From NCBI GenBank assembly GCA_031292675.1, contig JARLGQ010000021.1, positions 1-36,415 of the forward strand: a DNA stretch of 36,415 nucleotides, given 5' to 3'. This DNA comes from Acidimicrobiales bacterium. Lineage in GTDB: Bacteria > Actinomycetota > Acidimicrobiia > Acidimicrobiales > UBA8190. Positions 29,069 through 35,566 of the stretch are shown in pieces. Below the pieces are notes generated by a model. That model was given only the letters and a program-made list of their open reading frames with translations, did no database searches and was not told the origin of the DNA. A program made the translations under genes and the position numbers. Position 1 is the stretch's first letter, and the number at the start of each line of letters is the position of its first letter.

Positions 29069-29476
29069 ATGCCGTCCATGAACCCCTCTCCACCCAGACA
29101 GTCGATCCCGGGCTTTCCGACCGGACCGGCCCGGCGCCACGCCGGACCCGGACCGGCCCGGCGCGAGATCGCCGGGGCCCGGGTGCGCCGCTTGTCGCGA
29201 GGCGTCGCCATCCTCGCCACCGCAGCGGCCGCCACGCTGGGGATCGTCGTCTCCAGGGAGATCCCCGGGACGACGGCGACCGCGGCCACGACGGCGAGCT
29301 CGCCGGCGTCCACCTCGTCGGGAACCGGCTCGACCCCCTCGTCGGGCACGGCCTCGACGTCCTCGTCGGGCGCGTCCTCCTCGACGCCGACGACGACTGT
29401 CACCACGACCCCGACGACCACCCCCACCACGACGTCGCAGTCGGCCACCGTCGTGTCCGGCGGGACCGGACGATGA
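29069..29476 (+). CDS. Ser/Thr-rich single-pass membrane stub, likely remnant of an FMN-binding domain protein
   Basis: A 135-residue protein with a basic Pro-rich cytoplasmic N-terminus, one membrane helix (about residues 43-61, RGVAILATAAAATLGIVVS) and about 70 residues of almost pure Ser/Thr/Pro/Gly/Ala ending SQSATVVSGGTGR. In many actinobacteria a protein of this layout precedes apbE and continues into an FMN_bind domain with a YGxVQV start and an SGAT flavinylation site. Here it stops before any such domain. The stop overlaps the ApbE start (ATGA). The ATG at 29069 is a choice among several; 29078 is possible. Confidence 0.7.
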   Translation: MPSMNPSPPRQSIPGFPTGPARRHAGPGPARREIAGARVRRLSRGVAILATAAAATLGIVVSREIPGTTATAATTASSPASTSSGTGSTPSSGTASTSSSGASSSTPTTTVTTTPTTTPTTTSQSATVVSGGTGR

Positions 29477-30486
29477 CGGCGCCCGCCCGCCTGGGCGTGG
29501 ACGTCGGCTCCCGGGACGAGATCCCCGCCCGACCGCGGCTGCGCACCATGCACGCCATCGGCACCACCGCGGTGGTGGCTGTCACCGAACCGGCCGCCAT
29601 CGACAAGGCCGAGAGGATCCTGCGCGACGAGCTCGCTGCGATCGACGCGGCGTGCAGCCGCTTCCGCCCGGACTCCGAGATCTGGCGCCTGCAGCATGCC
29701 GACGGGGCACCGGTCAAGGTGAGCACCCTGCTCTTCGAGGCCATCACGGTGGCGTGCGAGGTCGCGCAGCGCACCGGCGGGGCGGTGGACCCCACTGTGG
29801 GGGCCGCCCTCGAGGGACTCGGGTACGACCGGGATTTCTTCGAGCTCGACCCGCACGGCACGGAGCTCGAAGAGGAACCGCAGCCCGCGCCGGGGTGGTG
29901 GCGCATCGAGCTCGACCGCCGTCAACGAACGGTGCGGGTGCCGCCCGGCACCCACCTCGACCTCGGTGCCTCCGCCAAGGCGCTCGTCGCCGACCGCGCC
30001 GCTCGGAGGATCGCCCACGGCGTCCGCACCGGCGTCCTGGTGAGCATCGGCGGGGACGTGGCGGCAGCGGGTGTCGCTCCCGAAGGCGGCTGGGCTGTGG
30101 GCATCGCCGCCGACTCCTCGGCGACCACCGACGCCGTGGACCAGGTGGTCTCGATCGGCGGAGGCGGCATCGCCAGCTCCAGCACGGCGGTGCGCACTTG
30201 GCGGCGGGGCAGTCGGCGACTTCACCACATCGTGGACCCCACCACCGGCGACAGTGTCGCGCCCCATTGGACCCTCGTGTCCGCCTCCGGGAACACCTGT
30301 GTCGACGCCAACGCGGCCAGCACCGCCGCCGTGGTGTGGGGAGAGCGAGCCGTGCCCAAGCTCCGAGAGCTCGGCCAGCCCGCCCGCCTCGTGCGCCACG
30401 ACGGGGACGTGATCACGCTGAACGGCTGGCCGTCGGACCCCGGCCCGAGCTCGGTGACCGGCACCACCTGTGAGGAAGCGTCGTGA
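29473..30486 (+). CDS. apbE: FAD:protein FMN transferase (ApbE family)
   Basis: Attaches FMN covalently to a Thr or Ser of exported proteins. Family motifs in order: AIGTTAVVAV (usually MGT), SRFRPDSEIWRLQ, GGAVDPTVGAALEGLGYD, LDLGASAKALVADRAA, VLVSIGGDVAAAG, RRLHHIVDPTTGDS and the metal-site CVDANAASTAAVVWG. No N-terminal signal peptide is obvious in the 337 residues, unlike classical periplasmic ApbE, as is usual in actinobacterial versions of this cluster. It overlaps both neighbours by four bases, so it is made with the stub protein and the heme membrane protein. No local target with an SGAT-type motif was found. Confidence 0.93.
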   Translation: MTAPARLGVDVGSRDEIPARPRLRTMHAIGTTAVVAVTEPAAIDKAERILRDELAAIDAACSRFRPDSEIWRLQHADGAPVKVSTLLFEAITVACEVAQRTGGAVDPTVGAALEGLGYDRDFFELDPHGTELEEEPQPAPGWWRIELDRRQRTVRVPPGTHLDLGASAKALVADRAARRIAHGVRTGVLVSIGGDVAAAGVAPEGGWAVGIAADSSATTDAVDQVVSIGGGGIASSSTAVRTWRRGSRRLHHIVDPTTGDSVAPHWTLVSASGNTCVDANAASTAAVVWGERAVPKLRELGQPARLVRHDGDVITLNGWPSDPGPSSVTGTTCEEAS

Positions 30487-31085
30487 GCTCCACTGTCCTC
30501 TGGTACGCGACGCGGGCGACCGGCCTGATGGCGTTGGTCCTGCTCACCGGGACCACGGTGCTGGGCATCCTCACCGCCAACCGGTCCACGAGCCCGCGCT
30601 GGCCCGGGTTCGCGCTTCAGGACCTGCACCGCCGGGTCTCGGTGACCACCATGGCCTTCCTGGCGTGCCACATCCTGACCAGCGTCCTCGACACCTACGT
30701 CCACATCGGTTGGACGGCGATCGTGGTCCCCTTCGCGTCGTCGTACAAGCGGCTGTGGGTGGCACTGGGCTCGGTCGGGGTGGACCTGCTGCTCGCCGTC
30801 GCCGTGACCAGCTGGCTTCGCCACAGGATCCGGGCCCGCACGTGGCGGGCCGTGCACTGGCTCGCGTACCTCAGCTGGCCCGTGGCCCTCTCCCACTCCT
30901 TCGGCATGGGCACCGACATGCGCCAGAGCTGGGTGATCGACCTCGTCGTGGCCTGCATCGCCGCCGTCGTGGGTGCCGTCACGTGGCGGATCAGCCTGGC
31001 CGCGGCGCGCAAGCGGAGGGCGCTGGCGTTCCTCCCCGTCCACCACCGCCCCGAGGGTGTGCCCGTCAAGCACATCTCGGCCTAG
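30483..31085 (+). CDS. Ferric reductase-like heme membrane protein
   Basis: A 200-residue protein with about five or six membrane helices. Histidines His49 and His63 (14 apart) and His125 and His138 (13 apart) lie in consecutive helices, the spacing of the two bis-histidine heme sites in the ferric reductase/NADPH oxidase membrane domain. His74 is an extra one near the outer side. It lacks the flavin and NADPH domains, so electrons must come from another protein, probably the NuoF-like protein and ferredoxin encoded next. GTG start overlapping the apbE stop (GTGA). Confidence 0.85.
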   Translation: MSSTVLWYATRATGLMALVLLTGTTVLGILTANRSTSPRWPGFALQDLHRRVSVTTMAFLACHILTSVLDTYVHIGWTAIVVPFASSYKRLWVALGSVGVDLLLAVAVTSWLRHRIRARTWRAVHWLAYLSWPVALSHSFGMGTDMRQSWVIDLVVACIAAVVGAVTWRISLAAARKRRALAFLPVHHRPEGVPVKHISA

Positions 31086-31102
31086 CCCGCAGGAACGAGC
31101 AG

Positions 31103-32479
31103 ATGCCCACCGCCACCACCGACCCCACCGCCGGCACCCGGTCCGCCGGCGCCGGCACCTCCTCCTCCCGCGGTGACGACCAGGTCCGGCCCACGCTGCT
31201 GGCGGGTTGGCACGCGCACCGCCGTGCCGATCTCGCCGCGCACGTCGCGTACCACGGGGCACCTCCCCTGCCGCGACGCGGTGACACCTCGTGGGCGGAG
31301 CGCTTCGCGGGGGTCGTCGACGCGTCAGGTCTCACCGGTCGGGGTGGGGCCGCGTTCCCTTCCGCCACCAAGCTCGGGAACGTCCGGTCGGCGAGGGGAC
31401 GTCCCACCCTCGTCGTCAACGCCATGGAAGGCGAGCCGGCCAGCGCCAAGGACAAGGTCCTGTTGTCGTGTGTGCCGCATCTCGTGCTCGACGGGGCAGA
31501 GCTGGCCGCGTGCGCCCTGGACGCCGGCCTGATCGTCGTCTGTGTCCCCGATGCGCATGACGACACCGCCGCCGCCGTGCAGCGGGCCGTCGTCGAGCGG
31601 GTCGGAACCGGGCACGCACCCGTGCCGGTCGAAGTGGTGCGCCCACCGGGACGGTACGTCGGCGGGGAGGAGTCGGCGTTGGTCTCGTGGCTCAACGGAG
31701 GCCCGGGAGCCCCCACGTGGCGGCCTGACAAGCGCCGCCCCCTCGCCATCGGACGGGGCGCCGCCCTCGTGCACAACGCCGAGACGCTTGCGCACATGGC
31801 TCTCGTGGCCAGGCACGGTCCGGCATCGTTCCGCGCCACCGGATCGCCGGAGGCTCCGGGGACGTCTCTGGTGACGGTGTCGGGTGGCGTCGAGCACCCC
31901 GGGGTCTACGAGATCGCCATGGGGACGGCGCTCGGCGCCATCGTCAACCGGGCGCGACCGACCGACGACGTGAAAGCCGTGCTCACGGGGGGATTCGGCG
32001 GCAGCTGGGTCCCGGCCGCCGCGCTCGGCACCGCCTATACCCCTCGCGCCATGGCGGAGGTGGGAGGTGTCGTCGGTGCCGGTGTCCTCGTGGTCCTGAC
32101 ACGAGGCACGTGCGGCATCGCCGAGACCGCCCGCGTGGCGCGCTACATGGCGGGCGAGAGCGCCGGACAGTGCGGGCCCTGTGTCTTCGGGCTCCCTTCG
32201 GTGGCAGACGATCTCGAGCTCCTCGCCTTCGGCACCGCCGACCCCTCCCTGTTGGCACGACTCGAGATGCGGGTCGCCGCGGTGGAAGGTCGGGGGGCGT
32301 GCCGTCACCCCGACGGCGTCGCCCGCATGGTGCGCAGCGCCCTGGCGGTCTTCGCAACCGACGCCGCCGCGCACGCGGCGCGCGGGCCGTGCGCGTTCGC
32401 AGGAACCGCCTCCGTTCTCCCCTCGATCACCTTCTTGAGCCCGAATCGGGCCAGGGCCGGCAGCGGGGGCCGGGCATGA
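31103..32479 (+). CDS. NuoF-like NADH dehydrogenase flavin/iron-sulfur protein
   Basis: A 458-residue soluble protein related to the 51-kDa NADH-oxidising subunit of complex I. The FMN/NADH domain shows GRGGAAFPSATK (about residue 79), NAMEGEPASAKDK (106) and GRYVGGEESALVS (183); an SLBB-like part follows (TVSGGVEHPGVYEIAMGTALGAIV). The C-terminal iron-sulfur domain reads ESAGQCGPCVFG (352-363) and GACRHPDG (398-405). Compared with ESCGxCxPCR, the first cluster Cys is Ala354, leaving Cys357, Cys360 and Cys400, with Cys337 or Cys430 as possible substitutes. It likely passes electrons from NAD(P)H to the ferredoxin or heme protein. AGGA precedes the ATG. Confidence 0.87.
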   Translation: MPTATTDPTAGTRSAGAGTSSSRGDDQVRPTLLAGWHAHRRADLAAHVAYHGAPPLPRRGDTSWAERFAGVVDASGLTGRGGAAFPSATKLGNVRSARGRPTLVVNAMEGEPASAKDKVLLSCVPHLVLDGAELAACALDAGLIVVCVPDAHDDTAAAVQRAVVERVGTGHAPVPVEVVRPPGRYVGGEESALVSWLNGGPGAPTWRPDKRRPLAIGRGAALVHNAETLAHMALVARHGPASFRATGSPEAPGTSLVTVSGGVEHPGVYEIAMGTALGAIVNRARPTDDVKAVLTGGFGGSWVPAAALGTAYTPRAMAEVGGVVGAGVLVVLTRGTCGIAETARVARYMAGESAGQCGPCVFGLPSVADDLELLAFGTADPSLLARLEMRVAAVEGRGACRHPDGVARMVRSALAVFATDAAAHAARGPCAFAGTASVLPSITFLSPNRARAGSGGRA

Positions 32480-32718
32480 GTGCCGTCGTCAAGGTGAACC
32501 CGATCGCGTGTGAGGCCTACGGGTACTGTGCCGAGCTCCTGCCCGAGCTCGTCACCCTCGACGAATGGGGATATCCGATCGTCGACGGGCGCCCCATGCC
32601 TCGGCACCTGGTCGAGCTGGCGCGCCGGGCCGCCAAGGACTGCCCGCGGCGCGCCTTTCTCGTCGAAGAGTCGGCCGAGTCCCCTTCTCGACGAGGCGGC
32701 CGACCGCGGACGCGCTAG
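32476..32718 (+). CDS. Small ferredoxin, probably [3Fe-4S]
   Basis: An 80-residue ferredoxin with three cysteines in the single-cluster pattern: Cys12 and Cys18 (C-EAYGY-C) and Cys56 in DCPRRAF. The middle position where four-iron types have Cys is Tyr15, so a [3Fe-4S] cluster is expected. TLDEWGYPIVDG is the typical central hairpin. The C-terminal 15 residues are basic. Its ATG overlaps the NuoF-like stop (ATGA), pointing to a direct partnership. Such ferredoxins often serve cytochromes P450, but none is nearby. Confidence 0.9.
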   Translation: MSAVVKVNPIACEAYGYCAELLPELVTLDEWGYPIVDGRPMPRHLVELARRAAKDCPRRAFLVEESAESPSRRGGRPRTR

Positions 32719-33119
32719 CGGGGCGGGACCGAGTAAGTGACCTGTGCCTTGGCGACGAGCTCGTCCCGTCCCTCGGACCGAAGCCCGACGTCGGCCACGG
32801 CCAGCTGCTTTCCCAGTTTGAGGAGATGCCCTTCGGCCACCAGGTCGATCAGATCCGGTTTGCGGAGGAAGTCGATGTGGAGGCTCGTCGTGACCGCCAG
32901 CGCCACCGGGCCGATGTGGGCCAGGATCGACAACCAGGCGGCGGCGTCGGCCATGGCCATGAGGGTCGGTCCCGCCACCGTGCCTCCCGGCCGGCTGTGG
33001 GCTTGGGTCACCGGGAGCCGGATCCTGACGCCCCACGGCGCGACCTCCTCGATGACGTAGGGGGGAGGCAGGTCCGGGAACGCTCCGTCGAGAAAGCTCT
33101 GGAGCTCGGCGATGCTCAT
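32715..33119 (-). CDS. PaaI-type hotdog thioesterase
   Basis: A 134-residue single hotdog-fold protein. HSRPGGTVAGPTLMAMADAAAWLSI matches the central helix region of PaaI/YiiD-like thioesterases, where an Asp (in MAD) helps hydrolyse acyl-CoA. LHIDFLRKPDLIDLVAEGHLLKLGKQLAVADV is the typical beta-sheet. Substrate cannot be told. The start may be the ATG at 33119 or 33128; neither has a clear ribosome site. Its stop codon shares the palindrome CTAG with the stop of the convergent ferredoxin gene. Confidence 0.85.
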   Translation of the reverse strand: MSIAELQSFLDGAFPDLPPPYVIEEVAPWGVRIRLPVTQAHSRPGGTVAGPTLMAMADAAAWLSILAHIGPVALAVTTSLHIDFLRKPDLIDLVAEGHLLKLGKQLAVADVGLRSEGRDELVAKAQVTYSVPPR

Positions 33120-33190
33120 GAGGGGCATCCGCGCACAGTACCGGCGCTCGCCGGCGACACCGGACGTCGAGGAGCGGCCGGCGGGCCCCG

Positions 33191-33205
33191 GGCGCCGATG
33201 GCGCC
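33191..33205 (-). terminator. Candidate hairpin after the sigma-factor operon
   Basis: GGCGCC-gat-GGCGCC forms a six-base-pair hairpin with a three-base loop seven bases after the stop of the last gene of the minus-strand operon. No T-run follows, so the support is position and symmetry only. Confidence 0.3.
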
Positions 33206-33211
33206 AGGCCC

Positions 33212-33727
33212 TCAGAACCCTTGGGCGGCGAGACGGGAGAGGTTGGCGAAGTCCGCGTCGACGACGCGCTGGAGATGGCCCCTCAAGAACCTCGTGCCGG
33301 GAAGGGGGATGGCCTCGAGGTGAAAAAAGCGCGTGTGCGCGCCGTCGTCGTGAGGCTCTGCAGCCATGAGCACCAGGTAGATCCGGGCCCGCGCCTGCAT
33401 GAGGCAGAAGCCGTCCTCCAGCCGCACGTCGAACGGCACCGCGATGCCGAGAGTCGACGCGGTGATGCGCAGCTTCTCGGCGCCGGGCCCCGCACCGGGC
33501 CCCGCACCGGCGCCCTCACTGCGATCGAGCACGCGGATCTTTCGCACCTGGGTGTCGAAGCGTGGCACCGACACTTCGAGGTCGGCGACCCACGGCCACG
33601 CCGTGCCGTAGGGGGCATCGAGAATGCCTTCGGTCCATGCCGCGCTGGGAATCGACGCACCCAGTGCCCTGGCGCGCGCGATCGGGCCCAACGACGCCAC
33701 CGGCCACTGCTGCCCGGGGCCGGTCAC
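33212..33727 (-). CDS. SRPBCC (START-like) fold protein, downstream partner of ECF sigma factor
   Basis: A 171-residue protein with the helix-grip pattern of SRPBCC proteins: an opening strand and the turn IDAP-like ILDAPYGTAWPWVADLEV, a sheet with RKIRVLDRS and EKLRITASTLGIAVPFDV, then THTRFFHLEAIP-like strands and a long C-terminal helix (RGHLQRVVDADFANLSRLA). A Gly/Ala/Pro loop (GAGAGPGAGPGAE) comes from a short 12-bp repeat. Ligand unknown. The GTG at 33727 overlaps the sigma-factor stop (GTGA) and has GGAGG eight bases upstream, so it is firmly coupled to that gene. Confidence 0.65.
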   Translation of the reverse strand: MTGPGQQWPVASLGPIARARALGASIPSAAWTEGILDAPYGTAWPWVADLEVSVPRFDTQVRKIRVLDRSEGAGAGPGAGPGAEKLRITASTLGIAVPFDVRLEDGFCLMQARARIYLVLMAAEPHDDGAHTRFFHLEAIPLPGTRFLRGHLQRVVDADFANLSRLAAQGF

Positions 33728-34281
33728 GGCTCCCACCTCCGGGTGAATGCCGACCGGGCACGGTGCAGCCGCGACTTCACCGTGCCTTCGGGGACCCCGA
33801 GGAGCCGCGCCGCCTCGGCCTCGCTCAGCCCGTCGATGTCGCGCAGGACGAGGATGGCGCGCTGTTCAGGAGCGAGGCCCGCCAGCGTCGATCGGACGTC
33901 GACGACGGTGGCGACGTCGACCGGTGCCAGCGCCAGGCCCACGAGGGCATCGGGGTCGACGGGGTCCTCGCGACCGCCCCGGGCGGCGCGGATGGCTTCT
34001 CGGACCGCGATCCGGCGTACCCAGCCGTGGAGGGCGGCCGGCTCGCGCAGCGACCGGATATTTCGCAGCACGGCGATGAAGGTCTCCTGCATGGCGTCGT
34101 CTCCGCGGTCGAGGGCGATGGCCCCGCACACCCGGCCCACGTAGGGAATCAGTGCGCGCACGAGCGCGTCCATGGCCGCGGGCTCTCCCCGCCGAGCCGC
34201 CCGGACGAGCTGCTCCACGTCTACAAGAGGCGGCCGGGCCGGGAAACGTTCCCCGCCGTCACGATCCGCCGCTCGGACCAC
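33724..34281 (-). CDS. ECF-type RNA polymerase sigma factor
   Basis: An alternative sigma factor of about 185 residues with only regions 2 and 4. Region 2 includes LVRALIPYVGRVCGAIALDRGDDAMQETFIAVLRNIRS and the promoter-melting part LHGWVRRIAVREAI. Region 4 is LAPEQRAILVLRDIDGLSEAEAARLLGVPEGTVKSRLHRAR, the helix-turn-helix for minus-35. It overlaps the upstream SRPBCC gene by about 23 bases and the downstream one by four. No anti-sigma factor is recognisable. The start is uncertain: GTG 34281 has no proper ribosome site and GTG 34218 is possible. Confidence 0.92.
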   Translation of the reverse strand: MVRAADRDGGERFPARPPLVDVEQLVRAARRGEPAAMDALVRALIPYVGRVCGAIALDRGDDAMQETFIAVLRNIRSLREPAALHGWVRRIAVREAIRAARGGREDPVDPDALVGLALAPVDVATVVDVRSTLAGLAPEQRAILVLRDIDGLSEAEAARLLGVPEGTVKSRLHRARSAFTRRWEP

Positions 34282-34783
34282 CCTCTGCGGCTTGGGGGCC
34301 CGAGGACCGGGCGGCGCGGAGGCGGCGGATCCCGTCGTTGATCGCCGTCGTGATCAGCCGGTCGTTGTCCTTGGAGATGAACCGGTGGACACGGCGCTCG
34401 AGCAGGAGACGGAGCACGGGGTTGAAGGCGTGGTAGGTCTCGGTGAAATGGATCTTCGTCCGGCCGTCACCCAGGTCCTCGAGCTCGGTGCGCCCCTCGG
34501 CGATCGACCACAGCGGCTTGCCCACGGCGTCGTACTTCCACGACACGGGCGGGTTGACCTGGGTGAGCCACTCCCAGGACTGGCCCACACCCCCCGACAT
34601 CAGGTAGCGCGGCACCCGGAACCTGCAATGCCGGACCAGACCCTCGCCGACGGCGTCGCCCGGGTGCAGGATCTCGATGGAGACGCCCGACGAGGTGGGG
34701 CGGCGGGGCCCCCGGTACCAGAACAGCTCCCACACTTCGGGCGGGGTCCCGTCCACGATCACGGCGTAGCGGTGCTCTTGCAT
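34259..34783 (-). CDS. SRPBCC (polyketide cyclase-like) fold protein upstream of ECF sigma factor
   Basis: A 174-residue protein beginning MQEHRYAVIVDGTPPEVWELFWYRG, the usual first strand and helix of SRPBCC proteins, followed by sheet strands (SIEILHPGD, RHCRFRVPRYL, SWEWLTQVNPP, TKIHFTETYHAF) and the long C-terminal helix (LLERRVHRFISKDNDRLITTAIND). Such proteins enclose hydrophobic ligands. A GGAGGGG lies 12 bases before the chosen ATG; an ATG at 34807 would add eight residues. Its end overlaps the ECF sigma gene, so it is likely the first gene of a three-gene operon. Confidence 0.75.
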   Translation of the reverse strand: MQEHRYAVIVDGTPPEVWELFWYRGPRRPTSSGVSIEILHPGDAVGEGLVRHCRFRVPRYLMSGGVGQSWEWLTQVNPPVSWKYDAVGKPLWSIAEGRTELEDLGDGRTKIHFTETYHAFNPVLRLLLERRVHRFISKDNDRLITTAINDGIRRLRAARSSGPQAAEGGPSGGS

Positions 34784-34878
34784 CGAACGGCGCGCCCCTC
34801 CCGGCATCGTGCACGGAGAACGAGCCGACCGTAGCCCGACGCGGCGCGCCCGGGCACGGTGAGGGCGCTACTGCGGTC

Positions 34879-35484
34879 TCACCACGGGGTGCCGAAGATC
34901 TCGCGGTGGGCCTTCTCCGCCACCGGCAGGCGCCGGGGCGGCGACAGCGGCCGCGCCGGCCAGCCCAGGGGGATGACGGCCATCGGCAGGACCTCGGCGG
35001 GCAGCTCCACGATGGAGGCCAGCTCGCCGCCGAACACGAGCGGCAGCGTGGTGAGCGACGAGCCCAACCCCACCGCGGTGGCGGCCAACAGCAGGTTCTG
35101 GATGGCGGGGAACACCGAGGCCTCGATCACGCGACGGTCCCCCAGACGCGTGTCTCCGGCCACGACGACGAGGACAGGCGCCCCGGCCACCCCGCCCTGG
35201 GCCCCGGTTTCGACGTCGGCGAGCAGTGCGGGCGACAACCGGCCCTCGGAGTGGGCCCGTCCCCCACCCTCCCAGGCCTGGCGAGTAAGCGCCCCGATGG
35301 CCGAGCGCCGCCCGGGGTCGCGCACCACCACGAACACCCAGGGCTGGCGGTTCTCGGCACTGGGGGCGAAGGTGGCGGCGTCGAGCACCCGCTCCACGGT
35401 GTCGTCGTCGACCGGTTCTTGACTGAAGGTCCGACAGGCGCGTTGGCGATGAACGACTTCGAACACGTCTTCCACGGGCCCCAC
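34879..35484 (-). CDS. Nitroreductase-family flavoprotein
   Basis: A 201-residue FMN-dependent oxidoreductase. The phosphate-binding start is VVHRQRACRTFSQEPVDDD, then the ATFAPSAENRQPWVFVVV core, and near the C-terminus ASVFPAIQNLLLAATAVGLGSSLTTLPL and PMAVIPLGWPA. This matches NAD(P)H-dependent nitroreductases; the substrate is unknown. The most upstream GTG is 35484, with another at 35475. The start codon overlaps the edge of a 17-bp tandem repeat that fills most of the upstream gap. Confidence 0.9.
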   Translation of the reverse strand: MGPVEDVFEVVHRQRACRTFSQEPVDDDTVERVLDAATFAPSAENRQPWVFVVVRDPGRRSAIGALTRQAWEGGGRAHSEGRLSPALLADVETGAQGGVAGAPVLVVVAGDTRLGDRRVIEASVFPAIQNLLLAATAVGLGSSLTTLPLVFGGELASIVELPAEVLPMAVIPLGWPARPLSPPRRLPVAEKAHREIFGTPW

Positions 35485-35550
35485 GCTACGGCGAGACCCG
35501 CGCTACGGCGAGAGCCGCGCTCCGGCGAGACCCGCGCTCCGGCGAGACCC
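35483..35550. repeat. 17-bp tandem repeat, four copies
   Basis: Four head-to-tail copies of GCGCTMCGGCGAGACCC run from 35483 to 35550. Copies 3 and 4 are identical, copy 2 differs at two positions and copy 1 at its first base and the same A/C site. The array fills most of the gap between the L,D-transpeptidase stop and the nitroreductase start, and its first copy includes part of the nitroreductase start codon. Spacers are absent, so it is not a CRISPR array. Confidence 0.9.
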
Positions 35551-35566
35551 GGCGCGCCACCGGGGA

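Noticed and set aside
29440-29520. A frameshift hiding an FMN-binding domain between the Ser/Thr-rich stub and apbE
   Set aside because: The apbE frame starts inside the stub stop codon and its own conserved N-terminus begins about 25 codons later, so there is no sequence left that could encode the missing domain in another frame.
35483-35550. The 17-bp array as a CRISPR
   Set aside because: The copies are directly adjacent with no spacers, there are only four, and no cas genes are present.
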